Part shown: one piece after another, positions 49,041-57,454 of the stretch
Layout: every line of letters begins with the position of its first letter
Position numbering within the stretch: position 1 is the first letter of the stretch
DNA from: Streptomyces diastatochromogenes
Lineage (GTDB): Bacteria > Actinomycetota > Actinomycetes > Streptomycetales > Streptomycetaceae
NCBI RefSeq assembly: GCF_002242805.1
Contig: NZ_MCGQ01000049.1
Span: 62,001 to 126,000, forward strand
Direction: 5' to 3'
Length of the DNA stretch: 64,000 nt
Program-made: the position numbers and the translations under genes
Notes under the pieces: model-generated
Database searches by the model: none
The model's input: only the letters and a program-made list of their open reading frames with translations
What the model was told of the DNA's origin: nothing

Positions 49041-49100
49041 GTAAGGCACGCCAGCGGGCCTGGGCGGGTGCGACGAGCTTGAACACCATCCACTTGGCGA
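49041..49100 (-). pseudogene. Possible IS256-family transposase C-terminal remnant
   Basis: On the minus strand the frame reads WMVFKLVAPAQARWRAL, close to the conserved final helix of IS256-type transposases. Only about 20 residues match. The rest of 48710-49154 holds no gene that I can support. Confidence 0.35.
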
Positions 49101-49154
49101 CCATGTCCCCCGGGGAACGAGGGATCCGGGGCCTATACCCCCCTGCGTGTTATC

Positions 49155-49402
49155 GAGGGGGAGTTGCCAACGGGCGGCAGCCGGCTCCGGTTCGCTGGGC
49201 TCGGTCCGCTCCGGGCCTGGCGCCGCGACGTACAACTGGAGGGTCCGGTTCGCCGGCAGGCTCTGCTGACGGCGCTGCTGCTGCGGACCGGCACGACCGT
49301 CAGCCGACAGCAGCGCAGACGTCTGGGTACTGAGGGAGCAAGCCCCTCCGGCTCCGTGATCGTCACCGGCCGGCGCGGCTACCGGTTCGCCCCGCAGAAC
49401 GT
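49155..49402 (+). pseudogene. SARP/AfsR-type regulator remnant
   Basis: LRFAGLGPLRAWRRDVQLEG then VRRQALLTALLLRTGTTVS matches the N-terminal OmpR-like DNA-binding domain of Streptomyces antibiotic regulatory proteins. The recognition helix region is deleted or scrambled, but IVTGRRGYRFA, the wing at the end of the same domain, is present. The BTAD and later domains are absent. The stop is not in a sensible position. Confidence 0.55.
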
Positions 49403-49561
49403 CTCGACCCGACATGGTGATGGCGGACCGCGCCTGCTCGGGCTGCCTTGCTCATGCCGACCCGTTCAGCGGGTTTTGCGGCGGACTTGCGTAGTGGACT
49501 GCGTGATTGCGCGGATGCGGGGCCGTGCCCTGTGCTGCGTACTGTGCACCAGTGAGATTCA

Positions 49562-49607
49562 CGCCCTTCAACGTGCTGCACGGCCCGAGGTTTGGCGTTG
49601 AAGGGCG
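49562..49607. repeat. 12-bp perfect inverted repeat
   Basis: CGCCCTTCAACG and CGTTGAAGGGCG are separated by 22 bp and lie about 94 bp before the secreted-protein gene. It could be a transcript hairpin or a protein site. The rest of 49403-49700 shows nothing else. Confidence 0.6.
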
Positions 49608-49700
49608 ATATCTCTATCGGTTTTCGACCGATTTGCACGTGCCAACAGGCCCGGCCGGAAGATACTTCGGCGGGCCACTCTCCACATCAGGGGGATTCTC

Positions 49701-50552
49701 ATGCGTACGCACACCACGGCCGCCGTTGTTTCCGGTGCCATCGTTGTGTCCGCGCTCGCTCTTCCGGCAGTCGCTCAGGCGGCGGAGCGTCCGGGTGTGT
49801 CCGCTGGGTTCGGCGACTTCACCGCGAAGCCCGCTCACCCGAACACCTCGCTGGGCAACATCACCTTCTCGAAGGCCGTCATCAACGGCGGCAAGGACAT
49901 CGTCCTGGGCGTCGCCACCAAGAAGACCGTCATCGTCACGTACACCGCCACCAGTTCGAGCGGCGTCGCGCTCACGGAAGCCTTTCTCTGGCAGGGCACC
50001 GACAGCTCCAGCACGGACACCATCACCGGTTCTCTGGGTACCGGCGACGACCCCGTCTGCGCCGAGTCGACGACCCGGACCGGCGTCTACAGCTGCGAGG
50101 CCGTCTTCCACATCAACGCGGCTTCCGATCTGAAGAACAACGGTGTCGCTGGGACCTGGAAGCTGTTCCTCGGCGGCTACGACCTCTACGCGAACGCCAG
50201 CTACAACGACGACGTCGCCACCACCAGGATCAAGGAGGCCTCCCAGCTGACCCTCGATGCCACCCCGGAACCGGTGAGGAAGGGTAAGACCATCACCGTC
50301 ACCGGCAAGCTGAAGCGCGCCAACTGGAACGACGGCACGTACGTGGGTGCCACAGGACAGAAGGTGCTGCTGCAGTACCGGAAGAAGGGCAGCCACACCT
50401 ACACCACCCTGAAGACGGTCACCAGCGGCGCCGGCGGCGCGCTCAAGACCACCACCAAGGCCACGGCCGACGGCTACTACCGTTTCTCCTTCGCGACCAG
50501 CAAGACCACCGCCGCCTCCACGTCGGCCGACGACTACGTCGACGTCAAGTAG
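49701..50552 (+). CDS. Secreted DUF5707-like protein
   Basis: A 283-aa exported protein with a signal peptide (VVSGAIVVSALALPAVAQAA). Two beta-sandwich modules follow: residues 35-170 (DIVLGVATKKTVIVTYTATS, cysteines in DPVCAEST and YSCEAVFHINA likely disulfide-bonded) and residues 175-283 (PEPVRKGKTITVTGKLKRAN, an Ig-like bacterial fold ending DDYVDVK). No catalytic motif or anchor. Probably a surface or extracellular binding protein. Confidence 0.75.
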   Translation: MRTHTTAAVVSGAIVVSALALPAVAQAAERPGVSAGFGDFTAKPAHPNTSLGNITFSKAVINGGKDIVLGVATKKTVIVTYTATSSSGVALTEAFLWQGTDSSSTDTITGSLGTGDDPVCAESTTRTGVYSCEAVFHINAASDLKNNGVAGTWKLFLGGYDLYANASYNDDVATTRIKEASQLTLDATPEPVRKGKTITVTGKLKRANWNDGTYVGATGQKVLLQYRKKGSHTYTTLKTVTSGAGGALKTTTKATADGYYRFSFATSKTTAASTSADDYVDVK

Positions 50553-50554
50553 CG

Positions 50555-50573
50555 CCCGGCTCAAGGGGCCGGG
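50555..50573. terminator. Short hairpin after the secreted-protein gene
   Basis: CCCGGC and GCCGGG pair across a 7-nt loop 2 bp after the stop codon. No T-run; strength is uncertain. Confidence 0.4.
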
Positions 50574-50727
50574 GTGGTGAAGGTGCTCGTGCGGGCCGCG
50601 GGCCGGGGAGCGGCGTGGGCAGCAGGACCCGGGGATCCTGGCGCCGGTGTGGCACGGCCGACGCGGCACGGTCGAAGGCACCGGCACACACGGCGGGTTG
50701 TCGGGCACGCCGGACGGCTCGGGTGAG

Positions 50728-53589
50728 TCAGCAGCCGAGCGGCTCGTCCGGTCTACCGCCGTTCAGCATGGTGCGGGTGAGGCTCGCACGGTTGGGCACG
50801 TCGAGTTTTCGATAGATCCGGGCCAGGTGGCTCTCCACCGTCCGCACGCTGAGAAAGAGAGTGGCGGCGATCTCCTGGTTGGTCAGCCCGGTGCTGACAA
50901 GACCGGCGATCTCCCGTTCCCGTCCGGTGAGAACGCCAAGCGCGTCGTCGGCGCCGGCTGAACCGGGGAGCGTGGAAACTCTGCTTCGCCGGTCGCCGAC
51001 TTCAGCGGCCAGACGCGCCGAGTCGCACTGCTGGGCCAGGTCCCCGGCCCGGCCCAGCAGGCTGTCCATCTCATCGGTTCGCCCTGCGGCCCGGGACACG
51101 TCCGCTGCCGCGAGCAGTGTCCGGCAGGTCTCGATGCGTTGACCGCCGGCTGAGAAGTCCGCGATGGCGTCGTGTGCGCACTTGACCGCCCGATCGGTGT
51201 CTCCGTTCAACGAGTGGGCCCGCATGCGTGCGCGCAGGGGGAAGCCACGTCGGCCTGTGGAGGGAAGCTGTCCGTAGGAGACCTCTGCCAGTCGCGCCCA
51301 GTGTTCGGCCGACACGTGGTCGCCCTCGGCAAGCGCCGCCTGTGCGAGGGTGTCGCACCAACGCGGCTTGCGCCAGGTGGTGAGCCTGGGCAGTTCGGGC
51401 CCTCCCGCGGCATCGGTGAGGAGCCACCGGGCGCGTGCCGCGTCGCCGGTGAGCAGCACGAACTCCGCGTGGAAGCAGCGGACACTGACGGCCCAGGCGA
51501 AAGGGGAGGTGCTGGCGAGGGCTTCGGCGTGCTCGGCCAGTGCGAGCACCTCCTGAAGATCGCTGGGGCTGTTCAGCCAGAACAGGATCTCGGCCCGCAC
51601 CATCGCGATGATCGCCTGAGCCGCGGGTCCGCCGAGGCCTTCCACGTGGCGAGCGGTCTCGTCGAGTGTCACCAGCGCACGACGCAGGTTTCCGGAACGG
51701 AGTTGGGTGTTCGCGAGCGTGGAGAGTATCTCCCGTTGCATGTACGTCTGTCCGGTGCGCCGGGACAGTGCCGCACCGCGTGCGAGATGGCGTTCTGCGT
51801 CGGCCAGCCGCCCGAGCATGCCCTCGGTCATGCCGAGTTGGTGTGTGGCCTCCAGGTTGGCCAGGAGGGTGGCGTCGGAGGCGGCGTCGATGATTTCGGC
51901 CGCCCTGGTCGCCGTCGTCTGTGCCGCGGTCTGGTCGGCTGTGAACAGGTGGGCGACGGCGGCCTGCGCCAGGGCCTTGGCTTCACCGGCGCGGTCATGG
52001 TGCCTGCGCGCAATCTCCGCGGCCGTTTCGGCATGCTTCCGGGATGCCTGGTAGTCCTGCCGGTCGTAGGCGTAGTCGGCCAGTTCGGTGTGGAGGGCAG
52101 CGGCGGTCGCGGTGTCGTTGTCGGCCAGCGCTTCGAGTCCGGAGCGGGCGATGGCGCCGGCTTCGGAGTAGTGGCCGAGCCGTCGTTCGATGCGGCTGGA
52201 ATCGGCAATCGCGCTCGCGTCGCGGGGCGGTTGGCCGGGAATGGACGAACGCAGTGCATCCAGCAGCGCTCGGCTTTCGGACGGGTCTCCGGTCAGCAGC
52301 CGCGTGCGGGCGAACAGGACCTGCGCCTCGTGCCAGTGGGGTTCGCCCTCGTTGATCAGCGACAAGGCGGTCCGCAGGTGGCGGGCTGCCACCTGGGGGG
52401 AGGTGTGGAGCGAGTCGCGTGCCGCGGCTATCAAGGTCGTGACGTGCTCCGGTTGGCTCGGGTCGGCGGCGCGTGCGATGTGATGCGCGCGCTGTGTGAT
52501 GGGAGCCGCCCGCTCGGCCAGTGCCCTCTCGGCACGTTGGTGCAGGACGAAGCGCACGGTGGGTTCGAGCCGGTGGTAGACGACATCCCCCACCGCCCGA
52601 TGACGCAGCGACAGCTGCGGGGCGGGCTCGACAGGCCGGACCAGGTCCAGGCGGGTGAGTGAATCGAGCGCGCGCATGGTCTCCGGCATCGCCAGGCCCG
52701 CCACCGAGGCGAGAAGCTCAGGGTGGAAGCGCTCGCCGATGACCGCTGCGGCCTGGACCGTGGTGAGAGTGGTGCGGTCGAGACCGGCCAGTTCACCGAG
52801 GATCGCCATACCCGCGTCGGTGCTCGCCTCACCGTTGGTGGCGAGCACCTTGAGGTACTGGGGGTTGCCCATGGCCTCATGCCAGACCTCGTCGACGTTT
52901 TTCACGTCGGGATGGTCACGGAGCAATTCCTCGGCCTCTTCCTGGGACAGCGGGCCGAGGTGCCACACCTCCAGCAGGCCCGCTGATGCCGCGCGGGACA
53001 GTACGGAAGCGAGCGCGGGCGAGAGCTGGCGCTGCCGATAGGCCATCAGGCACAACACGGGACCGACAGCGGCCGCCTCAATCAGCCGCTCCGCGTCCGC
53101 GATCCGGTCGCTGGGGAGATGGTGCAGGTCGTCCACAGCTGCCAACAGAGCGGGGGAGGGTGCCTGCTGCGCTGCAGGGCGGTTCGAGTCGACCCTGGTC
53201 AGCAGGTCCAGGGTGTCCGGAAGCAAGGGCGCGTCCGAGCCCTGAACGTGTTTCGCGAGCACCTGGATGCCGGTCGCCCGGGCATGTGCGGCCACCGTCC
53301 ACATCAGCGCGCTCTTGCCGATGCCCGGTTCCCCGGCGAGTGCGATCGCCCGTCCTCGACCCGACCGCACATCGGCAAGTGCCGCCACCAGCGTCTCGAC
53401 TTGAGCCGCCCGGCCGAACAGGCGACGAGCAAGGGCAGGTACCCCATGGGATGCGAGTGCGGCGCCGTCAGGCTCAGAGGATTGCGGACCCTCCGCGTCG
53501 ACGGTGTCGGAGATCCCGACATTCAACCGGTCAGCCGGCAGCGTCGAACCCGCGGCGGACAAATCGCCGACCTGAACATCGTGAGCCAT
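50728..53589 (-). CDS. LuxR-family LAL regulator (MalT-like large ATP-binding)
   Basis: A 953-aa regulator. Walker A ALAGEPGIGKSALMW and Walker B-like ALLAAVDDLHHL lie in the N-terminal AAA/NACHT-like domain (residues 50-300). A TPR-like helical region spans 400-850 (AEIARRHHDRAGEAKALAQA). The C-terminal LuxR helix-turn-helix is LTGREREIAGLVSTGLTNQE, IAATLFLSVRTVESHLARIY. LALs often activate antibiotic or catabolic clusters. The start at 53589 (MAHDVQVG) is preferred over the longer frame. Convergent with the DUF5707-like gene. Confidence 0.9.
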   Translation of the reverse strand: MAHDVQVGDLSAAGSTLPADRLNVGISDTVDAEGPQSSEPDGAALASHGVPALARRLFGRAAQVETLVAALADVRSGRGRAIALAGEPGIGKSALMWTVAAHARATGIQVLAKHVQGSDAPLLPDTLDLLTRVDSNRPAAQQAPSPALLAAVDDLHHLPSDRIADAERLIEAAAVGPVLCLMAYRQRQLSPALASVLSRAASAGLLEVWHLGPLSQEEAEELLRDHPDVKNVDEVWHEAMGNPQYLKVLATNGEASTDAGMAILGELAGLDRTTLTTVQAAAVIGERFHPELLASVAGLAMPETMRALDSLTRLDLVRPVEPAPQLSLRHRAVGDVVYHRLEPTVRFVLHQRAERALAERAAPITQRAHHIARAADPSQPEHVTTLIAAARDSLHTSPQVAARHLRTALSLINEGEPHWHEAQVLFARTRLLTGDPSESRALLDALRSSIPGQPPRDASAIADSSRIERRLGHYSEAGAIARSGLEALADNDTATAAALHTELADYAYDRQDYQASRKHAETAAEIARRHHDRAGEAKALAQAAVAHLFTADQTAAQTTATRAAEIIDAASDATLLANLEATHQLGMTEGMLGRLADAERHLARGAALSRRTGQTYMQREILSTLANTQLRSGNLRRALVTLDETARHVEGLGGPAAQAIIAMVRAEILFWLNSPSDLQEVLALAEHAEALASTSPFAWAVSVRCFHAEFVLLTGDAARARWLLTDAAGGPELPRLTTWRKPRWCDTLAQAALAEGDHVSAEHWARLAEVSYGQLPSTGRRGFPLRARMRAHSLNGDTDRAVKCAHDAIADFSAGGQRIETCRTLLAAADVSRAAGRTDEMDSLLGRAGDLAQQCDSARLAAEVGDRRSRVSTLPGSAGADDALGVLTGREREIAGLVSTGLTNQEIAATLFLSVRTVESHLARIYRKLDVPNRASLTRTMLNGGRPDEPLGC

Positions 53590-53761
53590 GCAGCGCACGA
53601 TAACCGTCTGCTCCGACAAGCAGCTCTTCACTCCTGACATTTCAGAAAGACCGCACCGCGGAAGGCCAACTCCGCGGGGACCGCTTGGATCCGGCGATGA
53701 GCAGGCAGCCAGAGAGCCGCCACGACCGCGCCGACGCCTGCCGGCCGGCGGCCGTAAGACG

Positions 53762-54112
53762 CTAGCGGGACCTGCGCGGGAACCACTGGAACCACAACAG
53801 CAGCAGTACCGAGGGCAGGACGGTCGCTTTGAAGACCACGTCGAACACGACCGGGTCGAATCCTGAGCAGGCGTACAGAACGCCCACCCACGCAAGTCCC
53901 GCGGCGATCCTCAGCGTCCAGGTCAGGGACTTCTCACGTGTCTGCGGGGTGACCGCGCCCTTGCCCAGCAGCAGGTTCACCAGTGCCGCGGCCAACTCCT
54001 GAGGCGGCGGAGGGACCGGCAAGGGGGCCAGAGCCTCACGTCTGCGCACGGCGTACACAACGGTCCCGTACAGCACGGGACGGAGCGTGAGCACGATCAG
54101 CGAACTCACCAT
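53762..54112 (-). CDS. Small membrane protein A
   Basis: A 116-aa protein with an N-terminal helix (SSLIVLTLRPVLYGTVVYAV), a proline-rich cytoplasmic loop and two further helices (TLRIAAGLAWVGVLYACSGF, FKATVLPSVLLLLWFQWF). No family recognised. Its start overlaps the stop of the upstream membrane gene by 7 bp, so the pair is translationally coupled. Confidence 0.6.
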   Translation of the reverse strand: MVSSLIVLTLRPVLYGTVVYAVRRREALAPLPVPPPPQELAAALVNLLLGKGAVTPQTREKSLTWTLRIAAGLAWVGVLYACSGFDPVVFDVVFKATVLPSVLLLLWFQWFPRRSR

Positions 54113-54789
54113 GAGTACTCCCGGGCAACGCCACTGGGCATCGCCGCGGCTCCTGACTCGGGACCGCAGGTCTGGGCCGAGTGCAACTGCGGGGCCAGGG
54201 TCAGGACCACGACGACGGCGACGGTGACGAGCCAGGCCGTGTAGAGAGCCGTCGGCCGTATCCGGCCGTGAGAGATCGCCCACGCGATCCACGCGGAGGC
54301 CGAGCCCGCGGCAAGCGCGGCCAGCAGACTCGCGGGCAGCGCATGGCCCGCGAGCGGATGCTCGGGCAGTAGGGCCGTGCAGTAGTCGTTGTCGTTCGTC
54401 ACGGCGGTTCCCGCTACCAGCAAGGGGACCGCCATCGTCGCTGTCGTCCAGGCCAGGGCGGACAGCAGCCAGTACAGCGCGCCGAACCGGCCCCGCACCG
54501 CGCGGGACAACACCCTGCACATCGACAGCACCGGTATCGCCATCGTGCACGCGCCCCGAGACAGAGCGTCGACGCGGTACCGGCCGGCGACCTGTGGGTC
54601 ATCGGCCCAGTAGAAGATGATGTACGTCCCGCACACCGCGGTAACGATCACGAGCACGGCGAGCGCGTGAGCCGTGACCCGGGCCCTGGGCGCGTGCGGA
54701 AAGGAGGCGGGCCACACGACGCCCCGCATGTCGGTGTCCGCCCGTGCGCGGACCGCCTGCCTCCAGTACTCGCCGCTCAGCAGCTTCAC
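54106..54789 (-). CDS. Polytopic membrane protein B
   Basis: About 227 aa with five predicted helices (ALAVLVIVTAVCGTYIIFYW, YWLLSALAWTTATMAVPLLV, ALPASLLAALAAGSASAWIA, ALYTAWLVTVAVVVVLTLAP). An extracytoplasmic loop TNDNDYCTALLPEHPLAGH has a single Cys, and another Cys lies near the C-terminus (QTCGPESG). The GTG at 54789 follows GGGGGGAGG. No family recognised; it pairs with protein A. Confidence 0.6.
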   Translation of the reverse strand: MKLLSGEYWRQAVRARADTDMRGVVWPASFPHAPRARVTAHALAVLVIVTAVCGTYIIFYWADDPQVAGRYRVDALSRGACTMAIPVLSMCRVLSRAVRGRFGALYWLLSALAWTTATMAVPLLVAGTAVTNDNDYCTALLPEHPLAGHALPASLLAALAAGSASAWIAWAISHGRIRPTALYTAWLVTVAVVVVLTLAPQLHSAQTCGPESGAAAMPSGVAREYSW

Positions 54790-54877
54790 CAACCCCTGCC
54801 TCCCCCCTTGTGTGCCGGAGCCGGACGGGCATGAACGCCGTGCCGACCGGACTCCCTTCACGACTCGTCGCTCCATG

Positions 54878-56032
54878 TCAGGAATGGGGCGACCGGGGCG
54901 CGGACGCCTGCCACGCGGTGAACAGGGGTAGTCCGCTGCTACCGGCGAAGAGTACGAGGCCGAACGGCCTGTCGAACGCGATGTGCCTGGTCCGCGGTAC
55001 GCGGACCGAGACGCTCCGAGTGTTCTTCCAGACCTGCGTCACGGCCGCCGCTCGCACACCCTCCTCATCCATCCTGAGTACCGATTCCTGGGTGACCCCG
55101 GCGATACGGAGTGGTTCGGGAGACATGCCGGAGAAGTCGGCGCGAGCGGACACGGACAGGGGGGCGCCGAGCGAGGCGAGGTGTCGCTCCGCCTCCAGAC
55201 GCGTACGCAGGTGGAGCCGCGGGACGGCGATGGTGACCTCGTCCGCGTCGACCGGCCGTCGGTGCTCGTGCGGCGCCCAGGCGGCGGGCAGGACGTCCGC
55301 GGGGCCCCGGCCCGGCGCTCCCCGCACGAGACTCACCTGCAGCGGCAGCCGACCGGGCTCCGCATCGCAGAGCAACGCCACCACATCCACCTCGTCCGCG
55401 GCGCCACCGGAGGGGGCCTCCACCGTCCAGGCGTACTCGGGCCCGGGCAGCGTCTTGGCCATGGTCGGGACGAGGTGCTCGACGCCCTGAGCGTCGGTGA
55501 AGGTCCGGTCGACGGTGTTCTGCTGCTTGAACCGGGATGCCCACTTGCCTTCCACCGTCAGCGCGTTGACGAGCAGGAGCAGGTCGTCCTCGTCCGGACA
55601 GTCCGGCAGCTCACGGAAGATTCCGCCGGTCGCCCTTCGTACCCAGGCATTGATCGCCGAGGGGTTGGCGGGGTCCAGGTGACCGAAGCTGATGTCCGGC
55701 AGCTCGTCCCGGAAATCCCGGTAGACCGGGATCCGTGACCACACGCCCGTCGCGACGGCCAGCCCTTCCGTTTGCGTCACTCGGGCGGCCACCTCGGTGG
55801 CGGCGGAGGCGGCCTCCGGCCCGGCCGCACCGAGCAGCTCATGCAGTTCCTGCGCCGTCTCCGACCGTGCCCCCGCGGCAACGGCCGACAGCGCGAGCCA
55901 CAGACCGATGGGCGAGCAGGCGAAATCACCGTTCGCCGCCCACACCGGCGCGTCATCGATCACCGACGCCAGCAGGCGCTCCGCGAACGCCCGGACCGCG
56001 CCGACATGGTGAGCATGTACGGCTTGAGCCAC
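54878..56032 (-). CDS. Serpin-family protease inhibitor
   Basis: A 384-aa serpin. FACSPIGLWLALSAVAAGAR is the helix-B shutter, LLLVNALTVEGKWASRF strand 3A, RIAGVTQESVLRMDEEGVRA followed by AAVTQVW the hinge before the reactive loop, and RHIAFDRPFGLVLFAGSSGL strand 4B/5B. The hinge EEGVRAAAVT is close to the inhibitory consensus, so it may trap a protease. The GTG at 56032 has GGAGG 5 nt upstream. No signal peptide is evident, implying a cytoplasmic role. Confidence 0.85.
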   Translation of the reverse strand: MAQAVHAHHVGAVRAFAERLLASVIDDAPVWAANGDFACSPIGLWLALSAVAAGARSETAQELHELLGAAGPEAASAATEVAARVTQTEGLAVATGVWSRIPVYRDFRDELPDISFGHLDPANPSAINAWVRRATGGIFRELPDCPDEDDLLLLVNALTVEGKWASRFKQQNTVDRTFTDAQGVEHLVPTMAKTLPGPEYAWTVEAPSGGAADEVDVVALLCDAEPGRLPLQVSLVRGAPGRGPADVLPAAWAPHEHRRPVDADEVTIAVPRLHLRTRLEAERHLASLGAPLSVSARADFSGMSPEPLRIAGVTQESVLRMDEEGVRAAAVTQVWKNTRSVSVRVPRTRHIAFDRPFGLVLFAGSSGLPLFTAWQASAPRSPHS

Positions 56033-56347
56033 TCTGCCTCCCACCTCGCACCGCCCGCACAGTGCGGAACGTCCTGACCAGTACAGGCCGTTTCGGTGCA
56101 GCGTCGGTAAGCCTGTCGCACCCCGCGTCGCCTCGGCATCGGTGCAATCACGCAGGCCGGTACCTAACCGGGGCGCGGGCTTTCTGCCCAGGCCTCGGTC
56201 GACACCCGTCCGTGGCGATCGAGGGGCGGCGTCGTCCATCGTCAGGCGGGTGAGGGTGCCGGGCAGTGGCCCACAGTGTTCTTGGCCCTGCCGGTGCCTG
56301 GATTCGATGCGTCACGCTGCATCGAGCCAATCGTGGAGACGCAACTC

Positions 56348-56426
56348 CTAGCCCCGAGCGGATGAGTTGTCGTACCACTCGACGGTGGCGCCGATGAGGC
56401 TGGCGGCGACGGTTCGGGGGAGGTCG
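56348..56426 (-). pseudogene. Third MFS 5'-end fragment
   Basis: The minus frame reads LDLPRTVAASLIGATVEWYD then NSSARG and a TAG stop, the same truncation as at 44159. There is no transporter start codon upstream; the preceding frame (TWDDCSIVRADAIAHLGA) is unrelated. The 56033-56347 interval and 56427-56626 hold no other supported gene. Confidence 0.65.
56369..56423 (-). repeat. att-like 55-bp direct repeat, copy 3
   Basis: 51 of 55 positions match copy 1. The left flank CCTAGCCCCGA, then ATGAGTT, matches copy 2. Confidence 0.8.
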
Positions 56427-56626
56427 AGCGCGCCGAGATGGGCGATCGCGTCGGCCCGGACGATGGAGCAGTCGTCCCAGGTGTGCGCGGCGACCGGGGT
56501 TCCCGGCGTTCCCACCGAGCCGACTGGCGGAGGGCACAAGAGTGCTGGTCGGCGCACGGGGTACCCGAGTGCTTGCCGGAGCGTGGACCGGCTGAGACAA
56601 GGCTGATCGATTGGGAGGGGCACATC

Positions 56627-57387
56627 ATGGCGACGACGACCGTGCAGACTGCCGAGCAGGTGGGCGTACCGGAGATCGCCGACCCTTCGCACGTCACGCC
56701 CAAGGATGCGCGGGAGTTGTCGAAGCTGTTCTTCGAGCAGCTCGCGACGCTGGAAGAGGGCACGTCCGAGCACCAGTACGCGCGCAACACGCTCATCGAG
56801 ATGAACATGTCGCTGGTCCGCTTCGCCGCCGGCCGGTTCCGCAGCCGGGGTCCGGAGGAGATGGAGGACATGGTCCAGGTAGGCATGATCGGCCTGATCA
56901 AGGCCATCGATCGGTTCGAGCTGACCAGGGAGGTGGAGTTCACCACCTTCGCCATTCCCTACATCGTCGGCGAGATCAAGCGGTTCTTCCGCGACACCTC
57001 CTGGGCCGTGCACCGACGACCAACGAGCTTTCCGAGCTGATGAGCCTTCCGGAGGACGAGGTCGTCGAGGCCCAACTCGCCTCGAACGGCTACAAGTCGG
57101 CCTCCCTGGACGCGGCGCTGGGCGGCAGCGAGGAGGGCGAGTCCGCGCTTGTGGACTTCATCGGTGACGAGGACGCCGCCTTCGGCCTGGTCGAGGACTT
57201 CCACGCCCTCGCCCCGATGATCGCCGAACTCGACGAACGTGACCGCAAGATCATCCACTGGCGCTTCGTCGAGGAACTCACCCAGGCCCAGATCGGCGAA
57301 CGTCTGGGCGTCTCCCAGATGCACATCTCCCGGCTGATCTCCCGTCTCCTGGCACGCCTGCGCGAAGGCATGCTCAGCACCACCTGA
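56627..57387 (+). pseudogene. SigB/SigF-type sigma factor gene with out-of-frame internal deletion
   Basis: The ATG at 56627 (GGGAGGGG upstream) opens a normal stress sigma factor: RNTLIEMNMSLVRFAAGRFR, EEMEDMVQVGMIGLIKAIDR (region 2), FTTFAIPYIVGEIKRFFRDT, SWAVH. At about 57012 it shifts frame and stops at 57040. In the next frame homology resumes at PTTNELSELMSLPEDEVVEA (region 3) and continues through region 4 (ELTQAQIGERLGVSQMHISR) to 57387. The section between WAVH and PTTNEL, which normally holds VPRRLQE and about 20 more residues, is missing. Confidence 0.88.
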
Positions 57388-57454
57388 CGGCCGGTAGCCC
57401 GACAGCCGGGCGGGGTCAGCACGTGCGTGTCGAGGCGCCTGTACCTGCCGTCAG

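Noticed and set aside
45196..54112. Type III PKS, SpoIIE protein and LAL regulator as one biosynthetic cluster
   Set aside because: The genes are not co-directional, no tailoring or resistance genes accompany the synthase, and pseudogenes separate it from the regulator.
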